Shown here: one piece after another, positions 15,109 through 21,189 of the stretch
Numbering within the stretch: the first letter of the stretch is position 1
Layout of the letters: every line of letters begins with the position of its first letter
Source of the DNA: Chloroflexota bacterium
GTDB lineage: Bacteria > Chloroflexota > Limnocylindria > Limnocylindrales > CSP1-4
Direction: 5' to 3'
Assembly (NCBI GenBank): GCA_021777365.1
Contig: JAJYDP010000006.1
Coordinates: 1-21,189 of the forward strand
Length of the DNA stretch: 21,189 nucleotides
Notes under the pieces: generated by a model
The model's database searches: none
What the model was told of the DNA's origin: nothing
What the model saw: only the letters and a program-made list of their open reading frames with translations
Program-made: the position numbers and the translations under genes

Positions 15109-16130
15109 CGCCGGGCCTCCGCCGTCAGGGGATGGACCGGCCCGCTGCCGGCGCCGGTCTGCTCGATGGCGCGCCCCACCGCGAGCATCTCCTCCGGGGT
15201 CAGCGAGGTCGATCCCGCGGCGACCCAGCCGTCCACCTGCTCCGGCGACCGCGCGCCGACGATCGCCCCCGAGACGCCCGGCCAGGCCAGCGTCCAGGCC
15301 ACCGCGACCGCGGAGACCGTGGTGCCGTGCCGCTCGGCGATCGGGCGCAGCGCGTCGCGCAGCGCCAGGTTCCGGGAGAGCGCAGGCTCGCGGAACTGCG
15401 GGTGTCGGGGCCGCCAGTCGTCCTCGGCCATGCGGGCCACCCGCTCGGCCGAGAACGAGTCGGTCAGGATGCCTGACTGCATGGGGCTGTACACGATGAC
15501 GCCGGTCCCGTGGGCGTGGGCCCACGGGATGACGTCCGCGCCGGAATCACGGCGGATCATCGAGAAGGGGGGCTGGAGCGAGTCGACGTGTCGCACGGCC
15601 TCGGCACGGTCCAGCAGGGCCACGTCGAAGTTGCAGACCCCCACCGCACGGACCTTCCCCTCGTCGACGAGGCGTGCCATCTCGCCCCACGAGTCCTCGA
15701 CCGGCGTGCCGGTCCGGTCCGGCCAGTGGAACTGGTAGAGATCGATCCGCTCCACTCCGAGGCGCCGGAGCGACGCCTCGACCTCGGCGCGGATGGAGGC
15801 CGGCTGCAGGTTCCGCTGCGGCTCCTCGAACGGCCGGGCCGGATCCGGGATCATGCCGCCCTTGGTGAAGACGAGCGGCCGGTCGACGGCGGGGATCCTG
15901 CGCAGGGCCTCGCCGACAACCTCCTCGGAGTGCCCCAGCCCGTAGATCGCCGCCGTGTCGACCCAGTTCACGCCGGCATCCACGGCGTGCAGGATCGACC
16001 GCACGGACGCCTCGTCGTCCTGCGGGCCCCACCCGTAGGCCCATCCGCCGCCGCCGATTGCCCACGCGCCGAAACCGACCGAGGTGATCTCCATGCCGCT
16101 CGATCCGAGCCGGCGCATCTCCAGCGTCAT
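15105..16130 (-). CDS. Aldo/keto reductase
   Basis: A 341-aa (alpha/beta)8 NADPH-dependent oxidoreductase that would reduce aldehydes or ketones to alcohols. The catalytic tetrad is visible: Asp58 (NWVDTAAIYG), Tyr63, Lys90 (VFTKGG) and His135 (LYQFHW). The N-terminal RRLGSSGMEITSVGFGAWAIGG and the C-terminal cofactor segment AIVGARSPEQVDGWVAAG are typical of the AKR11/AKR13-like group. The start ATG 16130 has AGGAGG 7 nt upstream; an adjacent in-frame GTG at 16133 is too close to the ribosome site. It is 34 nt downstream of the zinc alcohol dehydrogenase and overlaps the next gene by four bases, so these three oxidoreductases probably share one message. Confidence 0.94.
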   Translation of the reverse strand: MTLEMRRLGSSGMEITSVGFGAWAIGGGGWAYGWGPQDDEASVRSILHAVDAGVNWVDTAAIYGLGHSEEVVGEALRRIPAVDRPLVFTKGGMIPDPARPFEEPQRNLQPASIRAEVEASLRRLGVERIDLYQFHWPDRTGTPVEDSWGEMARLVDEGKVRAVGVCNFDVALLDRAEAVRHVDSLQPPFSMIRRDSGADVIPWAHAHGTGVIVYSPMQSGILTDSFSAERVARMAEDDWRPRHPQFREPALSRNLALRDALRPIAERHGTTVSAVAVAWTLAWPGVSGAIVGARSPEQVDGWVAAGSTSLTPEEMLAVGRAIEQTGAGSGPVHPLTAEARR

Positions 16131-16164
16131 CACGACGCCTCCTTTCGTCAGGGTTGAGGGGAGG

Positions 16165-17163
16165 CTAGGGAACGAGCACGAAGGCGCCCCGGACGTCGCC
16201 GGCGCGCAGTCGCTCCAGCGCGCGGTTCGCGTCCGCGAGGGGCAGCTCCTCGTGCGCGGTCCGGATCGGAATGCGGGCCGCGAGATCCAGGAACTCGGTG
16301 GCATCCCGGTGGGTGAAGTTGGCCACGCTGCGGATCGACCGCTCCCACCAGAGTGCCTCGTAGGGGAACTCGGGCACCCGGTCGAGGTGGATCGCGTTGA
16401 TGGCCACCGTGCCGCCGCGCTCCAGCGCCCGCAGGGCCGCGACGACGACGTCCCCGGCGGGAGCGAACGTCACCGCCGCGTGCAGCGGGGCCGGAGGCAG
16501 GGCGTCGTAGCCGCCGGCCCAGGTCGCGCCCAGGTCGAGCGCCCGGCGCTGCTCCGCCTCCGAGCGGGTGCAGACGTAGACGTCGCAGCCCCAGTGGGTC
16601 GCCACCTGGATCGCCAGCGACGCCGAGGCGCCGAAGCCGTAGAGGCCGAGCCGGCCGCCGGGCTGGATCCCGGAGACCTTCAGGGCCCGGTACCCGATGA
16701 CGCCGCCGCACAGGAGCGGCGCCGCGTCCAGGTCCCCGAACGCCGCGGGGAGCCGCAGCGCGGCGTCGGCGCGGACCGTCGCCATCTCGGCGTATCCGCC
16801 GTCGCGGTCCCAGCCGGTGAACGTGGCGTCGGCGCACAGGTTCTCCCGGCCCGAGCGGCAGAACTCGCAGTGCCCGCAGGAACCGCCGAACCAGCCGACG
16901 CCTGCCCGCTCGCCCGGGCTCCACCCTTCGACGCCGGGGCCGAGCGCCTCGACGACGCCGACGACCTGGTGCCCGGGGACGATCGGGAGGCGCCGGGGCG
17001 GGACGTCTCCCTCCGCGATCTGGAGATCGGTCCGGCAGACACCGCAGGCACGCACCCGCAGGAGCAGCTCGCCCGGTCCCGGCAGCGGATCGGGAAGCTC
17101 CACGGCCCGCAGCGGGTGCGTGGCGATGACGGCCGGCTGCTCGACGGCCATGGCACGCATCAC
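16165..17163 (-). CDS. Zinc-dependent alcohol dehydrogenase (MDR superfamily)
   Basis: A 332-aa medium-chain dehydrogenase that would oxidise an alcohol or reduce an aldehyde with NAD(P). The catalytic zinc site is in CGVCRTD (about 40-46) and VPGHQVVG (about 63-69; the family usually has GHE, and GHQ is a known variant). The structural zinc site CGHCEFCRSGRENLC has its four Cys. The nucleotide motif GLYGFGASASLAIQVA follows. The ACGVCRTDLQIAEGD and FTGWDRDGGYAEM phrases resemble the AdhA/AdhP-like zinc-binding alcohol dehydrogenases. GTG 17163 (MMRAMAVEQP) is preferred because GATAGT lies 6 nt upstream and there is no Shine-Dalgarno; ATG 17160 and ATG 17151 are alternatives. First gene of the operon with the aldo/keto reductase and the hydroxyacid dehydrogenase. 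Confidence 0.93.
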   Translation of the reverse strand: MMRAMAVEQPAVIATHPLRAVELPDPLPGPGELLLRVRACGVCRTDLQIAEGDVPPRRLPIVPGHQVVGVVEALGPGVEGWSPGERAGVGWFGGSCGHCEFCRSGRENLCADATFTGWDRDGGYAEMATVRADAALRLPAAFGDLDAAPLLCGGVIGYRALKVSGIQPGGRLGLYGFGASASLAIQVATHWGCDVYVCTRSEAEQRRALDLGATWAGGYDALPPAPLHAAVTFAPAGDVVVAALRALERGGTVAINAIHLDRVPEFPYEALWWERSIRSVANFTHRDATEFLDLAARIPIRTAHEELPLADANRALERLRAGDVRGAFVLVP

Positions 17164-17169
17164 GTACCG

Positions 17170-17175
17170 ACTATC
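17170..17175 (-). promoter_or_regulatory. -10-like GATAGT placed for a leaderless start
   Basis: On the minus strand GATAGT (four of six matches to TATAAT) is followed by CGGTAC and then GTG 17163, again a 6-nt spacing with no ribosome-binding site. It would drive the three-gene oxidoreductase operon. A 6-bp inverted repeat GGCGCG/CGCGCC (17223-17241) lies further upstream. Confidence 0.45.
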
Positions 17176-17276
17176 CCGCGCTTCTCGATCCTCCGCAACC
17201 GCCACCCGCGGCGACGGACCACGGCGCGGCCCGGTCGCGCCGCGCGACCTCCAGGTGAACGGGGCGGGCCGAACGG

Positions 17277-17299
17277 GTCTGTACCGGGATGTAACAGAC
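17277..17299. promoter_or_regulatory. Inverted repeat GTCTGT...ACAGAC upstream of the envelope operon
   Basis: GTCTGT (17277-17282) and ACAGAC (17294-17299) are perfect inverted repeats with centres 17 bp apart, and the right arm extends to TGTAACAGAC. They lie just upstream of a -10-like CATACT (17302-17307), where a regulator could touch the promoter. The gap 17164-17386 contains no gene. Confidence 0.4.
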
Positions 17300-17324
17300 G
17301 CGCATACTTCCGGGCCTGAACCTG

Positions 17325-17338
17325 CACGTCGCGACGTG
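17325..17338. promoter_or_regulatory. Perfect 14-bp palindrome CACGTCGCGACGTG
   Basis: This uninterrupted palindrome lies 18 bp downstream of CATACT and 48 bp before the GTG at 17387. Such a site in the leader or start region of an operon suits a dimeric repressor. No known operator consensus was recognised. Confidence 0.4.
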
Positions 17339-17386
17339 TCGCCGTCCCAAGTTCGCTGCCCAAGGGGCTGGGGAGGATCACGCCAG

Positions 17387-18373
17387 GTGACCATCGATCG
17401 TCGGTTCCTGAACTGGGGCATCTTCTTCGTCGCGCTGGGCGGCGTGCCCCTGCTCGTCCGGCAGGGGATCGTCAGCAGCGCCACGGCCAGCGAGGCATGG
17501 CGGCTCTGGCCGCTCATCATCGTGGGGATCGGCGTCGGGATCCTGCTGCGCCGGACCCCGGCCGCCTTCGCCGGCGGGTTCGTCGTCGCGGCCACGTTCG
17601 GTCTCGTCTTCGGCGGGCTGCTCGCCACCGGGCCCACCATCGGCGGCATCGCCGGGTGCGGCAATCCCAATGCCGGCGTGGGCACCGCCACCAGCCAGGC
17701 ATCCGGCACCCTCGGCGGTTCGGCAAGCGCGAACATCCAGATGAACTGCGGCGTGCTGGACATCAGCACGCAGCCGGGCAGCGCCTGGACGTTCCAGGGG
17801 AAGGATCCGCAGGGCGCGACCGCCATCGTCTCCCAGGGGCCGTCGACGCTGAACATCGCGGCGCCCGCCACGTCGACCGCGTTCTGGGATTCGGCCGGCT
17901 CGCACAACCGGTCGTGGCAGGTCACGCTCCCCGCCGACCCGTCGATGGACCTCTCGGTGGGCGTGAACGCCGGGTCGGCGACGATCATCCTCGGGGGTGC
18001 GCACCTGGCGGGCCTCGACGCCGAGGTCAACGCAGCTGACGCCCGCATCGACCTGTCATCCGCCCAGGTCGGGGAGCTCCACGTCAGCGTCAACGCGGGC
18101 TCCGGCCGACTGACGCTGCCGTCCTCGTCCAGCACGAGCGGATCGCTGGCCGTCAATGCCGGATCGCTCGACCTCTGCCTCGCGCCCGGCAGCGCGATCC
18201 GGATCCACGTCACCGGGGCGCTTTCCTCCACGGATTTCTCGTCCCAGGGTCTCCTGCACCAGGGCGACAGCTGGGCCAGCCCGGCCTTCGGGAGCGCGGC
18301 GAACAACGTGGACCTCCAGCTCGACGCGAACCTCGCGTCGGTGAACCTCAATCCCGCGGGGGGCTGCCAATGA
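17387..18373 (+). CDS. Membrane-anchored protein with extracytoplasmic beta-rich domain (LiaF/DUF4097-like)
   Basis: A 328-aa protein. Residues 1-90 contain three hydrophobic segments: RFLNWGIFFVALGGVPLLVRQGIV, LWPLIIVGIGVGILLR and AFAGGFVVAATFGLVFGGLLATG. The first two resemble the LiaF-type membrane module (DUF5668) with its conserved WPLIIVGIG. From about residue 95 the chain is Ser/Thr/Ala/Gly-rich with regular repeats (VNAGSATIIL, VNAADARIDL, VNAGSGRLTL, VNAGSLDLCL) spaced about 20-23 residues apart, as in DUF4097-type adhesin-like beta-helices. The start GTG 17387 has GGGAGGA 9 nt upstream. Its stop overlaps the PspC gene start as ATGA. LiaF and PspC act in cell-envelope stress responses; a matching role here is inference. 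Three Cys (CGNPN, NCGVL, LCLAP) lie outside the membrane. Confidence 0.82.
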   Translation: MTIDRRFLNWGIFFVALGGVPLLVRQGIVSSATASEAWRLWPLIIVGIGVGILLRRTPAAFAGGFVVAATFGLVFGGLLATGPTIGGIAGCGNPNAGVGTATSQASGTLGGSASANIQMNCGVLDISTQPGSAWTFQGKDPQGATAIVSQGPSTLNIAAPATSTAFWDSAGSHNRSWQVTLPADPSMDLSVGVNAGSATIILGGAHLAGLDAEVNAADARIDLSSAQVGELHVSVNAGSGRLTLPSSSSTSGSLAVNAGSLDLCLAPGSAIRIHVTGALSSTDFSSQGLLHQGDSWASPAFGSAANNVDLQLDANLASVNLNPAGGCQ

Positions 18374-19041
18374 ACGATCGCCTCTACCGATCCTCGACGG
18401 ATCGGGTCTTCACCGGCCTGTGCGGAGGCCTGGCCGATCACTTCGACCTGGATCCGTCGCTGGTCCGCCTCGCGTGGGTGCTCGTCGGCATCCTCACCGG
18501 CGTCTTCCCGCTGCTGGTGGTCTACATCATCATGGCGATGGTGGTGCCCGAGGAACCGCCGGTGGGCGCGCCCGGTCCGTGGCCGGGGTGGAGCGGCCCG
18601 CTCTGGGGGCCGGGAGCTCCGGCCGTGCCGGGGAGCGGCGAGGCCACGGGCACGCCTGCGGCTCCCGGCGCCGGACCCGCGGCCGAAGGCGGCGCTCCCG
18701 CCGGGACCGGCGGGGAGGGCGCACCGGGCGGGGCACCCGCAGGCGAGCAGCCGTCGGGGACGTGGGGGCCGTGGGGACCGCCCCCGCCCATCGGTTCCGA
18801 CTGGCGCACGGTGCGCGCCTACGCCCGCGCCCAGCGCAGGGCGCAGCGCGCCTACTGGCGCCAGCAGCGCTGGGGTGGAGATGTCGGCACCGCCGGGCTG
18901 ATCTTCGGGGTGATCCTGGTGGTCGTGGGCGGGCTCTTCCTCCTGCAGCAGACCGTGCCGGGGTTCAACGTCGATCTCTTCTGGCCGGTGGCGCTGATCG
19001 TCCTGGGCGCGCTCCTGCTCGCGGGGGCGTTCCGCCGGTAG
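18370..19041 (+). CDS. PspC-domain protein with C-terminal LiaF-type membrane module
   Basis: A 223-aa membrane protein. The PspC domain is at residues 1-60: NDRLYRSSTDRVFTGLCGGLADHFDLDPSLVRLAWVLVGILTGVFPLLVVYIIMAMVVPEEP. The R-GVCGGLA-like motif reads FTGLCGGLA. Residues 62-138 are a Pro/Gly/Ala/Trp-rich linker. An Arg/Gln-rich amphipathic stretch (WRTVRAYARAQRRAQRAYWRQQRW) precedes two helices (AGLIFGVILVVVGGLFLLQ and FWPVALIVLGALLLAGAF), the DUF5668 module, which is related to the N-terminus of the preceding gene. PspC proteins take part in phage-shock or envelope-stress control. The ATG is coupled to the upstream stop as ATGA. Confidence 0.9.
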   Translation: MNDRLYRSSTDRVFTGLCGGLADHFDLDPSLVRLAWVLVGILTGVFPLLVVYIIMAMVVPEEPPVGAPGPWPGWSGPLWGPGAPAVPGSGEATGTPAAPGAGPAAEGGAPAGTGGEGAPGGAPAGEQPSGTWGPWGPPPPIGSDWRTVRAYARAQRRAQRAYWRQQRWGGDVGTAGLIFGVILVVVGGLFLLQQTVPGFNVDLFWPVALIVLGALLLAGAFRR

Positions 19042-19072
19042 CGCCGGTCCCCCGGCCCGCCGCCCTCAGCCC

Positions 19073-20668
19073 TCAGAGCCGCACGATCACGCCTTCGTCG
19101 GGCCCGAGGCGCAGCGGCTGGATCCCGATCGCGCCCGGGGCGCGGTCGGGATCGGTCGAGAGCTCCAGCCGGCCCCGGTGCGGCAGGCCAAGCGAGCTCC
19201 CGTCGAGATGGGCCGGTTCGTCCCGGAAGTTGAGTGCCACGAGCAGGCGCTCCTCGCCGCACTCGCGTACGAACGCGAAGAGGCCCGGCGTGTGGCCCAC
19301 CGATTCGTAGCTCCCCCACCGGAGCGCGGCCGAGCTCCGGCGGTACCAGATCAGCCGCCGGTAGAGCGACAGGATGGACGCGGGATCGGCCCGCTGGGCC
19401 GCCACGTTGACCGAGCGGGCCGCGGACCCGACGGGCATCCACGGATCCCCGCCGGTGAACCCGGCACCCGGCCCCCCGTCCCACTGCATCGGCGTCCGCT
19501 CCGGGTCCCGGCCGTGGACGTCCACCACGCGGTCCGGGGGCACCTCCCCGTCCGGCTGCCCGATCTCCTCGCCGTAGTAGAGGAACGGCGTGCCGCGGAG
19601 CGTGAGCAGCATCATGGCCCCCACCCGCGTCCGCCGCTCGCCGGATGCGCCGCCGCCGTCGTAGCGGGAACGTGCCCGCGGGTTGTCGTGGTTCGACAGG
19701 GTGTAGACGGGCCAGGCGCCCTCCGGCAGCACCGACTGGTATCGCTCCACGGAGGCACGGAACGCCTCCGCGCTCCACGGCTGCACCAGGAACGCGAAGT
19801 TGAACGCGAGGTGCAGCTCGTCGAGCGCGTCGCCGAAGTACCGCACCAGCCGCGCGGGATCGTAGATGCCGACCTCCCCCACGGCCATCCGGTCGTCGTA
19901 CCCGTCGAGCAGGCGACGGAACTCCCGGAGGATGACGTGGACCTCGGGCCAGTCCTCGTCCCGGCGGACGCCGGCCGGGAACCCGCCGGACGGCTCGGGC
20001 GGGTTGTCGCGGAGCTCCGGGTCGCGGGCCATCTTGTGGGCGACGTCGATGCGGAACCCGTCCACGCCCCGCTCCAGCCAGAAGCGGAGCACGTCGTGCA
20101 TCGCCGCGCGGACCTCCGGGTTCCACCAGTTCAGGTCCGGCTGCTGGGGCAGGAACGAGTGCAGGTAGTACTGGCCGGTCGCGGGGTCGAGCGTCCACGG
20201 CACGCCCACCGCGGGGAAATAGCTGCGCCAGTTGTTCGGCGGCGAGCCGTCTGCCCCGGGATCCCGCCAGACGTACCAGCCCCGGCGGGGGCCGGTCCGG
20301 CTCGAGCGCGACTCCCGGAACCAGGGATGCTGGTCCGACGTGTGGTTGGGCACGAAGTCGACCAGCACGCGGATCCCGCGCCGGTGCGCCTGGCGCACGA
20401 GCTCGTCGAAGTCCGCGAGCGTGCCGTAGTCGGGGTGGACGTCGCAATAGTCAGAGACGTCGTAACCGAAGTCGGCCATGGGCGACGGGTAGAAGGGCGA
20501 GAGCCAGATCGCGTCGACGCCCAGCGAGTCCGGGGTGCCGTCGTTGAGGTGATCGAGCCGGCTGATGATCCCGGGCAGGTCGCCGATGCCGTCCCCGTTC
20601 GAGTCCTGGAAGCTCCTCGGGTAGATCTGGTAGATCACGCCGTGCCGCCACCAATCGCCCGTGGCCAT
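19073..20668 (-). CDS. GH13 alpha-glucosidase (oligo-1,6-glucosidase/alpha-amylase family)
   Basis: A 531-aa glycoside hydrolase family 13 enzyme that releases glucose from alpha-linked oligosaccharides. It starts WWRHGVIYQIYPRSFQDSNGDGIGDLPGI, has conserved region I VDFVPNHTSDQHPWF, region II GVDGFRIDVAHKMARD with the nucleophile Asp, region III DRMAVGEVG with the acid/base Glu, and region IV LSNHDNPR with the stabilising Asp. QPDLNWWNPEVR and RTPMQWD are typical of alpha-glucosidases. The C-terminal beta domain ends at EGVIVRL. No signal peptide is seen, so it is cytoplasmic and needs imported sugar. The start ATG 20668 has AGGAGG 4 nt upstream. Length is normal. No sugar transporter or regulator is adjacent. 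It is convergent with the PspC gene, 31 nt apart, with no clear terminator between them. Confidence 0.95.
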   Translation of the reverse strand: MATGDWWRHGVIYQIYPRSFQDSNGDGIGDLPGIISRLDHLNDGTPDSLGVDAIWLSPFYPSPMADFGYDVSDYCDVHPDYGTLADFDELVRQAHRRGIRVLVDFVPNHTSDQHPWFRESRSSRTGPRRGWYVWRDPGADGSPPNNWRSYFPAVGVPWTLDPATGQYYLHSFLPQQPDLNWWNPEVRAAMHDVLRFWLERGVDGFRIDVAHKMARDPELRDNPPEPSGGFPAGVRRDEDWPEVHVILREFRRLLDGYDDRMAVGEVGIYDPARLVRYFGDALDELHLAFNFAFLVQPWSAEAFRASVERYQSVLPEGAWPVYTLSNHDNPRARSRYDGGGASGERRTRVGAMMLLTLRGTPFLYYGEEIGQPDGEVPPDRVVDVHGRDPERTPMQWDGGPGAGFTGGDPWMPVGSAARSVNVAAQRADPASILSLYRRLIWYRRSSAALRWGSYESVGHTPGLFAFVRECGEERLLVALNFRDEPAHLDGSSLGLPHRGRLELSTDPDRAPGAIGIQPLRLGPDEGVIVRL

Positions 20669-20731
20669 GCGTCCTCCTGAGTTCGGTTGCCCCGGCACCT
20701 GAGCGTACGCGATGCGGGGCGCACCGGTGAG

Positions 20732-20778
20732 CGGACGCCATCGGCTGGCGGACGCCATCGGCTGGCGGACGCCACCGG
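20732..20778. repeat. 17-bp tandem repeat, 2.7 copies
   Basis: CGGACGCCATCGGCTGG occurs at 20732-20748 and identically at 20749-20765, then as CGGACGCCACCGG at 20766-20778 with one change. It lies in the gap between the divergent alpha-glucosidase and reductase genes. Repeat copy number may differ between strains; binding-site function is unknown. Confidence 0.85.
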
Positions 20779-20804
20779 CCCGTGCCCGGCCGGGTACGGG
20801 CCGG
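20775..20804. repeat. 30-bp near-perfect palindrome in divergent gap
   Basis: CCGGCCCGT (20775-20783) and ACGGGCCGG (20796-20804) flank a centre GCCCGGCCGGGT; all 15 base pairs match except one G/T pair. In RNA it would be a very stable hairpin and in DNA a cruciform or a large operator. It directly follows the 17-bp tandem repeat and precedes the reductase gene by about 75 bp. Confidence 0.8.
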
Positions 20805-20879
20805 ATCCCGGCCGGTGGCCCCTCGTGCGACCATGGAGACGGGCCGGGCGGGCCACGACCGAGGAGCGAGGAGGCCGAC

Positions 20880-21189
20880 ACGGACGACGACACACCGCTG
20901 GAGGTACTGCTCGAGGCGCCGCCTGTCCGCGAGCCGGCGCGAGGCGGGCTTCCGCCGGGAGGGCTCGCCGTGCGCCACGGCGGCCCACTCGCCATCCCGC
21001 TCCATGCCGGGCGGCCGACCGTCGTCGCGAACTTCGTCTCGACCATCGACGGCGTGGTGGCACTCGCCACCGGGCCGCGGGGCGGCGGCTCGGACATCAG
21101 CGGCGGCTCCGTGGCGGACCGGTTCGTGATGGCCATGCTGCGCGCGCTCGCCGACGTGGTGGTGGTGGGCGCCGGCACGCTCCGCGCCG
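20880..21189 (+). CDS. RibD C-terminal/dihydrofolate reductase-like (pyrimidine reductase) protein, 3' end cut; start unclear
   Basis: The frame at the right edge reads RPTVVANFVSTIDGVVALATGPRGGGSDISGG and then SVADRFVMAMLRALADVVVVGAGTLRA. This is the N-terminal part of the RibD-C domain (PF01872), which binds NADPH and reduces a pyrimidine or pterin-like substrate. The upstream TPLEVLLEAPP...GLAVRHGGPLAIP looks like the usual N-terminal lead of the actinobacterial-type pyrimidine reductase family. No ATG, GTG or TTG occurs in frame near that lead. AGGAGG (20869-20874) lies 5 nt before an ACG at 20880, so ACG initiation, or an ATG changed to ACG, is possible. Alternatives are GTG 20727, which would translate the repeats, and GTG 20970, which would truncate the lead. 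Confidence 0.75.

Noticed and set aside
18852..20447. Open frame of about 530 codons overlapping the alpha-glucosidase on the same strand
   Set aside because: Different frame from the clear GH13 gene, Arg/Ala-rich and without motifs.
20833..20897. ATG 20833 as start of the RibD-C-like gene
   Set aside because: It is in the wrong frame and gives an Arg/Thr-rich chain; using it would need a frameshift for which there is no evidence.

Overview
High-GC (roughly 70 % by eye) bacterial chromosomal DNA, almost fully coding, with many GTG starts and tight 1-4 nt gene overlaps. No tRNA, rRNA, CRISPR array, transposase or phage gene was recognised. The gene families (three-gene proton-translocating transhydrogenase, an actinobacterial-style Fpg/Nei glycosylase, a GH13 alpha-glucosidase, a pyrimidine reductase-like protein, and lipoproteins with Ala/Pro/Ser linkers) fit an uncultivated high-GC Chloroflexota lineage or, less likely, an actinobacterium. 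This assignment is inference; no marker gene settles it.

Layout. 1-2622 (minus): polar amino-acid ABC importer, in the order lipoprotein, permease, ATPase; the ATPase runs off the left edge. 2761-3747 (minus): S-adenosyl-L-methionine hydroxide adenosyltransferase family protein. It is divergent from a two-gene plus unit, 3772-6058: an unknown five-helix membrane protein and a WYL-domain regulator. 6055-6486 (minus): SRPBCC protein, tail to tail with the WYL gene. 6514-9433 (minus): pntAa-pntAb-pntB, NAD(P) transhydrogenase. 9653-11795 (plus): MarR-type regulator, divergent from pnt, then an HD-domain phosphohydrolase of the SAMHD1/YwfO type. 11862-12842 (minus): SAM methyltransferase, divergent from an oversized Fpg/Nei DNA glycosylase at 12976-14118 (plus). 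14230-17163 (minus): three-gene oxidoreductase operon (zinc alcohol dehydrogenase, aldo/keto reductase, 3-hydroxyisobutyrate dehydrogenase-like). 17387-19041 (plus): two-gene envelope unit (membrane-anchored beta-rich protein, then a PspC protein with a C-terminal LiaF-type membrane module). 19073-20668 (minus): GH13 alpha-glucosidase. About 20880 to the right edge (plus): a RibD-C/DHFR-like reductase with an unclear start codon.

Three cross-cutting observations stand out. First, several transcription units start with a -10-like hexamer (xAxxxT) exactly 6 nt before the start codon and no Shine-Dalgarno sequence. This is the geometry of leaderless mRNAs, and other units in the same window have clear AGGAGG sites, so translation initiation looks mixed. 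Second, conserved proteins (Fpg, MarR, the SAM-cleaving enzyme, PspC) carry long low-complexity Gly/Ala/Asp/Arg/Pro segments; those in Fpg total about 100 residues and contain in-frame 24-bp DNA repeats. Third, intergenic gaps contain strong palindromes and short tandem repeats. I see no defence or other obviously new multi-gene system. The nearest candidates for new biology are the membrane protein plus WYL regulator pair and the envelope operon.
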